Source: Mycobacteroides saopaulense
GTDB lineage: Bacteria; Actinomycetota; Actinomycetes; Mycobacteriales; Mycobacteriaceae
Direction: 5' to 3'
Assembly: GCF_001456355.1 (NCBI RefSeq)
Contig: NZ_CP010271.1
Span: 4,464,001-4,528,000 of the forward strand
Length of the DNA stretch: 64,000 nucleotides
Made by a program: the position numbers and the translations under genes. Position 1 is the first letter of the stretch; each line of letters begins with the position of its first letter. Positions 40,603-49,157 of this stretch are shown here, piece after piece. Below the pieces are notes generated by a model, which saw only the letters and a list, made by a program, of their open reading frames with translations, did not search any database and had not been told where the DNA came from.

Positions 40603-42339
40603 CTACCCGATAATGGTCTGCGCGACCTTGACGCCGACCAGCACCACAGCCACCACAAGATACCCGCGCAGGGCGATCATCCCCGCGGTCCGCAACGGCG
40701 ACCACGCGGGACGCTCCAACGTGTCAAGTGCCGGCGTACGCCAGGTTTCACGTTGCTGCCGCAGGACTTCCCGGCGCAGGGCGCGATCACGCGGTGCAGA
40801 TTCCAGGTCCTCCACCTGCTCTGGATCCAACCCACCGAGATCCGCGGCGGTAACACGGGCGGCGGCGCGATCGGCCCGCTTCCTTGCGGCATAGATCACC
40901 GCACCACCGAGAAGCCCGACAACCGCGCCGACCACGAAGAATGCCTTGAGCTGGGCCGTGCTCAGGTCGGGAAAGAAGGTCGCCGCGGTCAGCGACAACG
41001 ACAGCAGTACCAGGGCCCAGACAATCAGTCCCGCAACGACATTCTGACGTGCCGTATTGACCCATGGACCCAGAACCGCTTTGTCGTTGCAGAGCAGCAC
41101 CAAGAAGACCGTTGCGGACGGCAAGAGCACACCGGCCAGCGCCTGCACACCCTGAGTGAGCACGCCCAACACCGGATCGGGGCTGAACGACACCGCGGCG
41201 GCGACCGCGAGCAGCACGCCGTAGCCCAGGTAGAAGGCCGGCGCCTCACTCAGCTTCCAGTGCAGTGAGTGACGCTTGCCGAAGGTGTCCCCCAGCGCGT
41301 AGGTAGTGGCCAGGCCCACTGCGTTGGCACCGATGAGAGAGGCATCCAGTAACAGGATGGCGAACAGTGCCCCGACCGTGGGGCTAACATGCTCATGCAG
41401 CAGCCGTGCCACGGCACCGGCGTCGGTGAAGTTTCCGACGGCATCGGTGCCCGCCAGCCCGAACGCCGCCGCCCCCATGATGCAGACCGCACCAATCATC
41501 ACCACGACGATCCCCACTGCGAGATCGATTCGCTCGTAACGGATCCAGCGCGGTGTCAGTCGCTTGTCGACGATGTTGGACTGCTGGAAGAACAACTGCC
41601 ATGGTGCCACCGTGGTGCCCACGATCGCGACGATCAGCATCAGTAGTTCGGCATTGAGGCCACCCGGGAAGGACGGCACGAACCCGGACGCCGTGGTGGT
41701 GAGCGATGGGCGTACCAGGATCACCATGGGAACCATCACTACGTTGAGTGCGATGAGCGCGAAGAGGAATCGCTCCCAACGCCGGAACGAACCACCGGCG
41801 ACCACCGCGAACAACAGCACCGCGGCCAGCGGCACCGAGATCCAGCGGGGCAGACCGAAGTAGCTCAATGCCATTGCCACCCCGATGAATTCGGTGACAA
41901 TGGTCAATGCGTTGACCACAAACAGGTCACCGACGCTGAAAGCGCCCCAAAAACGTCCGAACCGGCTGAAGATGAGCCGCGCATGGCCCACCCCGGCGAC
42001 CGCTCCCAGCCGGACCACCATCTCCTGGTTGACGTAGAGCACGGGAATCAGCAGCGCCAACGTCCAGAGCAGCGCCATGCCGTAGTTCTGGCCGGCCTGC
42101 GCGTAGGTGGCCACCCCACCCGCGTCGTTGTCGCCGACCATGACGATGAGACCGGGACCCAAGACCGCCAACAACATCCGGAACCGCTGCCAGCGGCTGC
42201 GACCTTCGGTGCTCTCGTGTTGTCCGATGGTGCCCAGCGCGCCGACGATGTCGCCGACATGCGCACTGTCCATCACAGCGCCGTTGGGCGCATGCCCGTC
42301 GCCGTCGTATCGGCGTGGGACGCCGTTGAAGAATGCCAT
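40603..42339 (-). CDS. Nramp-family divalent metal transporter, probably Mg2+ (NrmT-type)
   Basis: A 578-residue membrane protein with about eleven helices and a long cytoplasmic C-terminal tail. In place of the canonical Nramp DPGN in TM1 it has GDNDAGG. The TM6 region reads LLLDASLIGANAVG rather than the classic Met-containing AxxM, which argues against Mn/Fe specificity. An M-box riboswitch lies in its leader, so Mg2+ is the likely substrate; Nramp-related Mg2+ transporters (NrmT) under M-box control are known in clostridia. ATG at 42339 follows AAAGGGCGG. Downstream on the same strand are whiB and the flavin-type gene. Confidence 0.88.
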   Translation of the reverse strand: MAFFNGVPRRYDGDGHAPNGAVMDSAHVGDIVGALGTIGQHESTEGRSRWQRFRMLLAVLGPGLIVMVGDNDAGGVATYAQAGQNYGMALLWTLALLIPVLYVNQEMVVRLGAVAGVGHARLIFSRFGRFWGAFSVGDLFVVNALTIVTEFIGVAMALSYFGLPRWISVPLAAVLLFAVVAGGSFRRWERFLFALIALNVVMVPMVILVRPSLTTTASGFVPSFPGGLNAELLMLIVAIVGTTVAPWQLFFQQSNIVDKRLTPRWIRYERIDLAVGIVVVMIGAVCIMGAAAFGLAGTDAVGNFTDAGAVARLLHEHVSPTVGALFAILLLDASLIGANAVGLATTYALGDTFGKRHSLHWKLSEAPAFYLGYGVLLAVAAAVSFSPDPVLGVLTQGVQALAGVLLPSATVFLVLLCNDKAVLGPWVNTARQNVVAGLIVWALVLLSLSLTAATFFPDLSTAQLKAFFVVGAVVGLLGGAVIYAARKRADRAAARVTAADLGGLDPEQVEDLESAPRDRALRREVLRQQRETWRTPALDTLERPAWSPLRTAGMIALRGYLVVAVVLVGVKVAQTIIG

Positions 42340-42429
42340 TGCAGTTGCCGCCCTTTCTCAGGGTTTGGTCCGCTGCGCGCATATCCGGGCACGCCAAATT
42401 AGGCCTGGCGCAAAGATTCTCGCGGCAGG

Positions 42430-42534
42430 TCAGGCGTGTGCGGTGTCGCAGCGGAAGGCTGGGAACACGTGTATGTGCTGGCTTAAGCCAGGTTTTCGAT
42501 CCGGACTGGGATACGGACTATCGCCGGACTGCAT
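42430..42534 (-). CDS. Proline-rich leader peptide in the Nramp gene leader
   Basis: A 34-codon frame starting at ATG 42534. It is preceded by a strong ribosome binding site (GAGGAGGTGAGG, 6 bases before the start) and ends at TGA 42432-42430, 90 bases before the transporter ATG. Prolines are at 7, 9, 11, 15 and 25. A rare TTA leucine codon lies inside a perfect palindrome within the frame. It lies between the M-box and the transporter. Its role would be analogous to MgtL of the Salmonella mgtA leader, where proline codon supply couples to Mg2+ control. No homolog is known to me, so the function is inference. Confidence 0.55.
   Translation of the reverse strand: MQSGDSPYPSPDRKPGLSQHIHVFPAFRCDTAHA
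42478..42491. repeat. Perfect palindrome CTGGCTTAAGCCAG inside the leader ORF
   Basis: A 14-base perfect palindrome that could form a short hairpin in the leader RNA or serve as a protein site. It lies within the leader peptide frame and contains its TTA codon. Confidence 0.6.
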
Positions 42535-42669
42535 GTCGTCCCTCACCTCCTCGCTGCCAGGGCGGTTGTGCCGCAAAGGTTTCACGTCAGCACACGTCAA
42601 GCGCGCTCAGACAGGAGAGACCACCCACCACCAGACGGGTTTACACCTCTCTCGTCAGAGCTTCGGCAC

Positions 42670-42805
42670 TGCACGACGTGATCCCGGTAGGGAAGCCACC
42701 TCGGATCACCCCTTAAGCCGGGGAGATCTGTCCTAACCCTGGGCGTCTCTCGACGTCGTCGGATCAGTGGCCTGTGTTCGTGCAGGAGCCTCGCCTAGCG
42801 AGGTG
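42670..42805 (-). ncRNA. M-box (ykoK-type) Mg2+ riboswitch
   Basis: On the minus strand the conserved M-box segments occur in order. They are AGGCGAGGCTCCT with GAACACAGGCCACTG, then GTCGAGAGACGCCC, then AGGGTTAGGACAGA and TTAAGGGGTGATCCGAGG. Spacing matches the family, and the sequence begins about 10 bases after a predicted transcription start. Mg2+ binding compacts this RNA and turns expression off. It precedes the Nramp-family gene by about 330 bases. The expression platform is not obvious; a GAGAGAG to TCTCTC pairing just downstream is one candidate. The end coordinate is approximate. Confidence 0.9.
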
Positions 42806-42817
42806 CTGACGTTCCGT

Positions 42818-42847
42818 ACTGTATGCCCGAGTGGTGCTGTGCGTCAA
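42818..42847 (-). promoter_or_regulatory. Promoter of the M-box/Nramp leader
   Basis: Minus strand: TTGACG (42847-42842), an 18-base spacer and TACAGT (42823-42818), putting the start near 42811, just before the M-box. The transcript leader to the transporter ATG is then about 470 bases. Confidence 0.65.
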
Positions 42848-42901
42848 CGCTCCTGGTTAATGGATAGCCCCAAGGCCGATGCACCTGAAAAAATGCCGAT
42901 C

Positions 42902-43519
42902 ATGTACGTACCGAAGAACTTCGCAATGAACGACCGTGAAACCGCGGTCGCTTTGACTGAGGCGCGTCTCGCCCAACTCGTCAGCCATGGTTCCGCAGGC
43001 TTCATGGTGACGCCGCTGCCCCTGCTCTACCGACCGGCGAGCCATACTCTTGTGGGGCACGTCTCGCGCGCCAATCCACATTGGCAGCAAGCCGGTGACT
43101 GCGTCGCGATCTTCTCCGGTCCGCAGGCATACATCTCGCCCAGTTTCTATGCCACCAAGTCGGAAACCGGCAAAGTCGTGCCTACGTGGAACTACGAAGT
43201 GGTTACCGTGTACGGCGAGCTCACCGCGCGCGACGATCCTCATTGGGTCCACGCCCTCGTCACCGAGCTCACCGCGCACCTCGAGCGAGGCAGGCCCAAG
43301 CCATGGGGAATCGACGATGCTCCAAGGGAATTCACAGCTGCGCAAATCCGGGCCATCGTCGGGGTGGAATTGAGCATCGACCGCATCGAAGGCAAAGCAA
43401 AGATGTCTCAGAACCAACCCGAACGGAACCGGGTTGGTGTCATCGACGGATTGCGCCGCTCCCCCGACCCGTCCGACCATCGCGCTGCGGATTGTGTGGA
43501 GACTTTCAACACTCGGTGA
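42902..43519 (+). CDS. PaiB-like FMN-binding protein
   Basis: About 205 residues, beginning MYVPKNFAMND, which matches the N-terminus of the PaiB family (FMN-binding split barrel). Inner segments GFMVTPLPLLYRP, LVGHVSRANPHWQ, FSGPQAYISPSFY and VPTWNYEVVTVYG are typical. Family members act as regulators or flavoproteins in polyamine or sporulation control in Bacillus, but the mycobacterial role is unknown. In-frame ATGs at 42860 and 42893 are alternative starts; no ribosome binding site separates them. It is divergent from the M-box promoter. Confidence 0.8.
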   Translation: MYVPKNFAMNDRETAVALTEARLAQLVSHGSAGFMVTPLPLLYRPASHTLVGHVSRANPHWQQAGDCVAIFSGPQAYISPSFYATKSETGKVVPTWNYEVVTVYGELTARDDPHWVHALVTELTAHLERGRPKPWGIDDAPREFTAAQIRAIVGVELSIDRIEGKAKMSQNQPERNRVGVIDGLRRSPDPSDHRAADCVETFNTR

Positions 43520-43528
43520 GTCCGACGA

Positions 43529-45025
43529 TCAGCCCACGTCCCCGTATTCGTCGAACCAGTAGGCGAGCTTGCCGCGTCTGCTCACCGCGCGCAGCCGCGA
43601 CTCGGTCAATGCCCTGGTCTTGCTGGTAGTGACGATCATCAGTTCGTCGTCCGACTCGATTCGGGTATCCGGCAGCGGGACGAAGGTGTGGCCCTGCCGG
43701 ATGATCAGCGTGACGACGGCAGGATCGGGCAGCCTAAGTTCGAGGATGGTGACGTTGCGCAGCCGAGATCCCGGTTGCACTTTCATGGTGAGTAGCTCGG
43801 CATCCAGCACATCCAAAGGAGCTGCCTCGACCTGGATCTCACGCGTGGCCTCGCGGGTGATCAACCCCAGCAGATGCGCGACGGGCCGCAGGCTCGGTCC
43901 CTGCACCAGGGTGAACACCACCACCAGGACGAACACGATGTTCAGCAGGCGATAACTGTTCGGCACGCCCTCCACGATCGGGAAAGTCGCCAGCACCACC
44001 GGGACCGCCCCGCGTAAACCGGCCCAGGACAGAAATGCTTGCTCGCGCCATGGAACACCAAATCCAACAAGCGATCCCAGCACGGACAACGGCCTGGCGG
44101 CCAGTAGCAGCACCAGACCCACCACGATCGCGGGAACCAGATCGTCCAGCAGCTCACTGGGATTGACCAGCAATCCCAGCAGGACGAAGAGCCCGATCTG
44201 CGCCAGCCAACCCAAACCCTCGGCGAAAGAGCGGGTGGCAGAGCGGTGCGGCAGACCTGAGTTGGCGAGCACCACCGCCGCCAGGTAGGCGGCGATGAAG
44301 CCGCTGGCATGCACGCTGCCGGAGGCTGCGAACGCCACCAGACCGATGCCGAAGGTCGCGATGGGATACAGCCCCGAGGCGGGCAGGGCGACGCGGCGCA
44401 GCGCCATCGCGCCGAGGAAGCCGCACACCAGGCCTATGGCCGATCCGGCCAGCAGTTCGTACACGATCTGAACCACCGCGCTCTTCGGCTCGAATACGAA
44501 GGGCACGATGCTGAACATCAACACCAAGATCACCGCAGGTGCGTCGTTGAATCCGGACTCCGCCTCGAGTAGACCGGCCAACCGCCTCGGCAGCGGAAGC
44601 ACTCGCAGCACCGAGAAGACCGCAGCGGCGTCCGTGGACGACACGATCGCCCCGAGAAGCAGTGCCAGCTGCCAGTCCATCCGCAGCAGAACGTGCGCGC
44701 CGACCGCGGTCACCAGCGTGCTGATCACGACACCGACCGTCGCCATCGCACCGGCAGGGGCGAGCACCTTTCGGATATCGGAGAACCGTGTGGTCAGACC
44801 GCCCTCGACAAGGATGACCGCGAGCGCGGCGGTACACACATTGCGGGCCAGCTCCACATTGTCGAACTCCAGACCCAGCCCATCCTCACCGAGCACGACG
44901 CCGACCAGGAGGAAGAACAGCAGGCTGGGAAATCCGATGCGCGTGGCCACCCGGGTGCCGACGATGCTGGCGAGCAGCACCAGCCCACCGATGAGCAAGG
45001 CCAGGTACAGCTGGTGCAGGCTCAC
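43529..45025 (-). CDS. Cation/proton antiporter with C-terminal TrkA-C domain (NhaP2/CvrA-like)
   Basis: A 498-residue CPA1 antiporter with about 12 membrane helices, containing the paired-acid region SSTDAAAVFSVLR and ESGFNDAPAVILVL that mark NhaP-type exchangers. Residues about 390-490 form a TrkA-C domain for ligand gating (LLTMKVQPGSRLRNVTI). It is probably K+/H+ exchange. It is divergent from a KTN/TrkA-type NAD-binding gene 60 bases away, likely its regulatory subunit. Confidence 0.9.
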   Translation of the reverse strand: MSLHQLYLALLIGGLVLLASIVGTRVATRIGFPSLLFFLLVGVVLGEDGLGLEFDNVELARNVCTAALAVILVEGGLTTRFSDIRKVLAPAGAMATVGVVISTLVTAVGAHVLLRMDWQLALLLGAIVSSTDAAAVFSVLRVLPLPRRLAGLLEAESGFNDAPAVILVLMFSIVPFVFEPKSAVVQIVYELLAGSAIGLVCGFLGAMALRRVALPASGLYPIATFGIGLVAFAASGSVHASGFIAAYLAAVVLANSGLPHRSATRSFAEGLGWLAQIGLFVLLGLLVNPSELLDDLVPAIVVGLVLLLAARPLSVLGSLVGFGVPWREQAFLSWAGLRGAVPVVLATFPIVEGVPNSYRLLNIVFVLVVVFTLVQGPSLRPVAHLLGLITREATREIQVEAAPLDVLDAELLTMKVQPGSRLRNVTILELRLPDPAVVTLIIRQGHTFVPLPDTRIESDDELMIVTTSKTRALTESRLRAVSRRGKLAYWFDEYGDVG

Positions 45026-45085
45026 TTCGTTCCCGTCGGTCGACTCCGGTTAATAGGGCACGATAGCGGGGTGGTGGAACGGAAG

Positions 45086-45763
45086 ATGCGAGTCGCGATC
45101 GCCGGGGCAGGCAAGGTCGGCCGTTCCGTGGCGCGCGAGCTGCTCGACTACGGCCACAAAATCCTGCTGATCGAACGTGAGCGCACCAACTTCGAACCCC
45201 CAGCGGTACCCGGGGCCGACTGGCTCAACGCCGACGCCTGCGAGCTGGACACCCTGGAGGAAGCGGGAATACAAACCTGCGACGTCATGGTCGCCGCCAC
45301 CGGAGACGACAAGGCCAACCTCGTCGTGGGGCTACTGACCAAGACCGAGTTCGGCGTACCGCGAGTGGTCGCTCGCATCAACGACATCCGCAACCAATGG
45401 CTCTTCGGCCAGGCCTGGGGGGTCGACGTCGCGGTCTCCACACCCGGGGCCATGGTGGCGGGAATCGAGGGCGCGATCGACATCGGACACCTGGTGCGCC
45501 TGATGGGGTTGCGCGGAGGCCACGCGGATCTGACAAAACTGACTCTGCCCCAAGATAATCCGCTGGTGGGTCGGCGCGTGGCAGACCTGGATATGCCGCC
45601 GAACGCCGCGTTGGTCACCGTGGTTCGCAGCGGCACGGTGCTACTGCCCACCCCCGAAGATGTCTTGGAGGCGGGCGACGAGATGCTGTTCGTCGCGAAC
45701 AGTGCGGCCGAACTCGCGATTCGCGCCGCGATTCACGGCGCCGGCGCATCGCCCGACCAATAG
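45086..45763 (+). CDS. TrkA/KTN-type NAD-binding potassium channel or transporter regulator
   Basis: A 225-residue protein with the N-terminal GAGKVGRSVAREL dinucleotide-binding motif, an acidic LIERE strand end, then a TrkA-C domain in the last 80 residues. Such RCK/KTN proteins gate K+ transporters through NAD(H) or cyclic-di-AMP binding. ATG at 45086 is chosen, with GGAACGGAAG upstream; a GTG at 45071 is possible. The neighbouring CPA1 antiporter is the obvious partner, since no TrkG/TrkH is in the window. Confidence 0.88.
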   Translation: MRVAIAGAGKVGRSVARELLDYGHKILLIERERTNFEPPAVPGADWLNADACELDTLEEAGIQTCDVMVAATGDDKANLVVGLLTKTEFGVPRVVARINDIRNQWLFGQAWGVDVAVSTPGAMVAGIEGAIDIGHLVRLMGLRGGHADLTKLTLPQDNPLVGRRVADLDMPPNAALVTVVRSGTVLLPTPEDVLEAGDEMLFVANSAAELAIRAAIHGAGASPDQ

Positions 45764-45767
45764 CTCG

Positions 45768-45968
45768 CTACACGCTGAGCAGGGCAAGTTCCTCGCGTGC
45801 GCGCCGCTCAACCAGCAGCGGAACGTAATCGCGCAGTGGACTGTCGTCGAAGCGGGAGTGCTCGGCGCGAACCACTGCCTCCACGATGTCGCGGGTCAGA
45901 CCGGGATGCCGACCATGTAACTGCTCCACCAGGTCACTGATCCCTGCCTGCTCACTGAGTACCGCCAC
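45768..45968 (-). CDS. Small three-helix-bundle protein
   Basis: A 66-residue, highly charged, all-helical protein (MAVLSEQAGISDLVEQLHG to ELALLSV in abbreviated form). It matches the small actinobacterial three-helix-bundle dimerization proteins of unknown role. It converges with the KTN gene four bases away. No known function. Confidence 0.65.
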   Translation of the reverse strand: MAVLSEQAGISDLVEQLHGRHPGLTRDIVEAVVRAEHSRFDDSPLRDYVPLLVERRAREELALLSV

Positions 45969-46168
45969 AGGGACAAAATTTGCACCACGTTTACAGTTTC
46001 GTCAACTGCCCGTCGTGGCGCTAGAGGCGGCCAGCCAAGCTTCCGACAATCGGGTTTGTACACTTTGGTGACGGACCCGACGGAGGTGGATGCCACGGTG
46101 CAGGTCGGCTGTAATACGTTTATCGCCTGCGACTTTCGTGATAGCTATATGCGCGCCACGGTGGCCCG

Positions 46169-47587
46169 ATGAGCAGGGCCACTGTCGTCGGCAGCGGACC
46201 CAACGGTCTGGCCGCAGCAATTACTCTCGCGCGCGCGGGGATCTCGGTCACAGTGTTGGAGGCCACTGACACGCCGGGCGGTGGATGTCGTTCCTCGGAG
46301 ATGCTGGCACCCGGACTGATCCACGACGACTGCGCTGCCACGCACCCGATGGCCATCGGCTCGTCCTTCCTGACGAGTCTTGACCTGGCTCGTCGCGGAG
46401 TGCGTTGGCTGCTGCCTGAAGTCGACTGCGTTCACCCGCTCGATGACGGCTCTGCAGGCGTCCTGTACCGGTCGATCGATCGCACGGCCCTCCAGATGGG
46501 ACGTGACGGCAATCGTTGGCGTGCCCTGTTCGGCTATCCCTCGAGACACTTTGACACCCTTGCTCAGGACATCACGGCACCGCTGTTGCGCGTGCCCCGC
46601 CACCCGATCCAGATGGCCCGATTCGGACTGCCGGCTGCCCTGCCCGCATCCGCGGTCGGCAGACTGCTTCGCACCGAATCTGCCCGGGCCCTGTACGGCG
46701 GTGTCGCCGCGCACGCCTTCCGCCCCCTGCACTACCCGATGACGGCAGCGGTGGGCCTGGGAATCATGACGGCCGGACACCGCTACGGCTGGCCCGTGGT
46801 CTCTGGCGGCACCGGATCCCTCGTCGGGGCCATGACCGCAGCCCTCACCGAACTCGGCGCGACAGTCCACACTGGGGTCCGCATTGACAACGCCGCGCAA
46901 CTGCCCGATGCCGATGTGACGCTATTCGACCTCGAACCCGGCTCTGTGGCAAAGATTCTTGGCGAGCGGCTGCCTGCACGGGTCTTCCGTGCATTGACGC
47001 GGTTTCGTCACGGTCCCGGCGCTTTCAAGGTCGACTTCGCGATCGACGGCGGGGTCCCGTGGACCAATGTCGATGCCAGCCAGGCCGGCACAGTGCACCT
47101 CGGCGGCCCCTACGCTGAGCTCGCCTCCACCGAACGGCAGATCCACGCCGGCACCATGCCCGAGCGACCATTCGTACTCGTCGGCCAGCAGTATCTGGCC
47201 GATCCGCAACGTTCGGCCGGCACGATCCACCCGCTATGGACCTACGCGCACGTGCCTTCCGGATATACCGGAGATGCGACCGAAGCGATCATCGGCCAGA
47301 TAGAACGATTCGCCCCCGGTTTCCGTGAGCGCATAGTCGGCACGGCGGTGCGCTCGACGACCGAACTGTCCCGATACAACGCCAACTACGTCGGCGGAGA
47401 CATCATGACGGGCGCCAAAGACATTCGGCAGCTGGTGTTCGGTCCCCGCATCACGCTCACCCCTTATGGCCTCGGCACCCGCGGGATGTTCATCTGCTCG
47501 GCAGCAACCCCGCCCGGACCCGGGGCTCACGGCATGTGCGGGGTGCACGCCGCCAACGCCGCACTCGCGGAAATCAGCAGACGCTGA
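46169..47587 (+). CDS. FAD-dependent oxidoreductase (phytoene desaturase-like)
   Basis: A 472-residue flavoprotein with the N-terminal dinucleotide motif VVGSGPNGLAAAITLARAG and the following GGGCRSSEM typical of carotenoid-desaturase-like oxidoreductases. The C-terminal FAD contact is GLGTRGMFICSAATPPGPGAHGMCG. There is no signal peptide. It is flanked by small genes of unrelated type, and the substrate is not evident. The ribosome binding site is weak, but no better start is visible. Confidence 0.85.
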   Translation: MSRATVVGSGPNGLAAAITLARAGISVTVLEATDTPGGGCRSSEMLAPGLIHDDCAATHPMAIGSSFLTSLDLARRGVRWLLPEVDCVHPLDDGSAGVLYRSIDRTALQMGRDGNRWRALFGYPSRHFDTLAQDITAPLLRVPRHPIQMARFGLPAALPASAVGRLLRTESARALYGGVAAHAFRPLHYPMTAAVGLGIMTAGHRYGWPVVSGGTGSLVGAMTAALTELGATVHTGVRIDNAAQLPDADVTLFDLEPGSVAKILGERLPARVFRALTRFRHGPGAFKVDFAIDGGVPWTNVDASQAGTVHLGGPYAELASTERQIHAGTMPERPFVLVGQQYLADPQRSAGTIHPLWTYAHVPSGYTGDATEAIIGQIERFAPGFRERIVGTAVRSTTELSRYNANYVGGDIMTGAKDIRQLVFGPRITLTPYGLGTRGMFICSAATPPGPGAHGMCGVHAANAALAEISRR

Positions 47588-47774
47588 CTTCGACAAGCTT
47601 ATAGTGATCATCAATTCCATTGTCGGGCAACCAGTTAGCGGAGCCCAAGCGCCCAGCCCAGGCGGCCGGGTGCTGATTCTTCAACTTCTCCCCCAAAGAC
47701 ACTGTGCGGCGTATAGTTGACGTCGTAAACAAATGCATCACGCGTGAAAACCGGCATTGGGATAGGTGAGGGCC

Positions 47775-47930
47775 ATGATCATCCTCGGAGCCATCGCGCT
47801 GGCAGCCGGTTTCTTCCTCGACATCGGGTGGCTATGGACCGGCGGGGTGGTACTCATCGTCATCGGCCTGATCTTGATGGTCGCGGGCCGGATGGGACAC
47901 GCCATCGGCGGCCGCCGCCACTACTACTGA
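47775..47930 (+). CDS. Small membrane protein (DUF6131-type)
   Basis: A 51-residue protein with two hydrophobic stretches (residues about 1-16 and 22-39) and a basic GGRRHYY tail. The pattern matches the short DUF6131 membrane proteins of actinobacteria. The ATG at 47775 follows GGTGAGGGCC. Function unknown. Confidence 0.75.
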   Translation: MIILGAIALAAGFFLDIGWLWTGGVVLIVIGLILMVAGRMGHAIGGRRHYY

Positions 47931-47956
47931 CCCGCGACCGAAAACTGGGAGACACC

Positions 47957-48157
47957 ATGCGATACGCCGGAATACTGTTGGCCATCTGGTTGATCGTGGG
48001 GGCGATCGCGGTGGCCCAGCGCGGGTACTTCACCAGCAGTCCGCAGACCTGCGCCAGCGCGGGAACAATCGCACTGACCGTCATCGCCGGCCCCCTCAAC
48101 TATGCGGGACTCAATCCGACGGTCAATCAGTGCAATATCCCTCAGCCCAGTCCCTGA
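47957..48157 (+). CDS. Small membrane-anchored or secreted protein
   Basis: A 66-residue protein with an N-terminal hydrophobic helix (about 4-20) and two cysteines in the rest (SPQTCASAG and VNQCNIP), perhaps a disulfide pair. It starts 27 bases after the previous small gene, with GGGAGA before the ATG. Its 3' end overlaps the convergent MerR gene by 16 bases. Not recognised. Confidence 0.65.
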   Translation: MRYAGILLAIWLIVGAIAVAQRGYFTSSPQTCASAGTIALTVIAGPLNYAGLNPTVNQCNIPQPSP

Positions 48158-48906
48158 TCCCCGCGCAGCGCCGCACCTACGCGAACCAGTACGTCGAGCT
48201 GGGCGGGATTGAACAGATCCCACAGTGCCTGCGCCACGGTTCGTTCAGCGAACTGTTGCCCCCGGGGGGCGTCCGCGGTCGAGTCCAGCATCCCCGGATG
48301 CTCGGCGTACAACTTGCGGGCGTGCAGGGCCATCCGCTGGGCAAGATCGGCTCGTGTCGGCTCGTCGGCATCGGTGGGCAGACTTTCCAGTTCATGATCG
48401 AGGTCGCGGTCCTGCTGGTCCAGGAACATCCCGATGAATGCCTGCATACCGATGGGACCGAGCACCCTGGACATGACGAACGCGAGCGAGCGGTCCGTAT
48501 CGGATAGCTCCATATTGACTGCAGCCGAACCGAATTCGGGCGGTAGGTCAGCCGCCATCTCGCTGGAGAGTATCTGCCCCAGCTCGTCGCGCACCCGCTG
48601 TAGCCGCTCGATGGTGGCGGCCAGCTCCTCATCGAGCGCCCTAAGCGCCTCGTGCGGATCCTCATCGGCCTCGTCCATCTCCGCAATCTGCTTCAAGGAA
48701 AGGCCCAGCCCAGTAAGGCGTTTGATCTGCAAGACCCGGACCAAATGCGCGACGCCGTAACTCTTGTAACCGTTGGAACGACGTTCGGGCTCGCCGAGCA
48801 GTCCGATGTCGTGATAGTGACGCACAGTGCGCAGGCTGGTGCCGGCGAGCTCAGCAAGCTCCCGAGTACTCCAGCCCACCGTCACTCCTTCTGCATTCGC
48901 CTGCAC
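48142..48906 (-). CDS. MerR-family transcriptional regulator
   Basis: A 254-residue regulator. The N-terminal MerR helix-turn-helix is STRELAELAGTSLRTVRHYHDIGLL followed by the wing (SYGVAHLVRVLQIKRLTGLG). A coiled-coil dimerization helix spans about 75-115, and a C-terminal helical domain of 130 residues may bind a ligand. There are no cysteine ligands for metal. It is divergent from a cation antiporter gene, with an IdeR-like box between. Confidence 0.88.
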   Translation of the reverse strand: MQANAEGVTVGWSTRELAELAGTSLRTVRHYHDIGLLGEPERRSNGYKSYGVAHLVRVLQIKRLTGLGLSLKQIAEMDEADEDPHEALRALDEELAATIERLQRVRDELGQILSSEMAADLPPEFGSAAVNMELSDTDRSLAFVMSRVLGPIGMQAFIGMFLDQQDRDLDHELESLPTDADEPTRADLAQRMALHARKLYAEHPGMLDSTADAPRGQQFAERTVAQALWDLFNPAQLDVLVRVGAALRGDQGLG

Positions 48907-49008
48907 ACCTTCTACTGGACACTATGCCGCCGCGGCATGGTCAATTCGCGAAACCCTCGCCCCATCAGCCATGACGCGCAACCTCACACCATGTGGTTTG
49001 CCATACAT

Positions 49009-49027
49009 TCAGGTTAGGTTAGCCGAA
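49009..49027. promoter_or_regulatory. IdeR/DtxR-like iron box, candidate
   Basis: The site reads TCAGGTTAGGTTAGCCGAA. Compared with the IdeR consensus TTAGGTTAGGCTAACCTAA it matches at 15 of 19 positions. It lies 100 bases upstream of the MerR gene and 130 bases upstream of the antiporter. Half-sites are conserved but the centre is imperfect, so binding is plausible rather than certain. Confidence 0.5.
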
Positions 49028-49157
49028 GAATTCATAAAGGGCGCCACTACCTGCTAGTTTTCCGATCACATGTGTGTCACGCAGGGTTATCAATGTGTTG
49101 CTGAGGGCGTGTGGCGGTGCTAGCTTGTGTCTGCGACCCGATGTGCAGGGCTCACCC

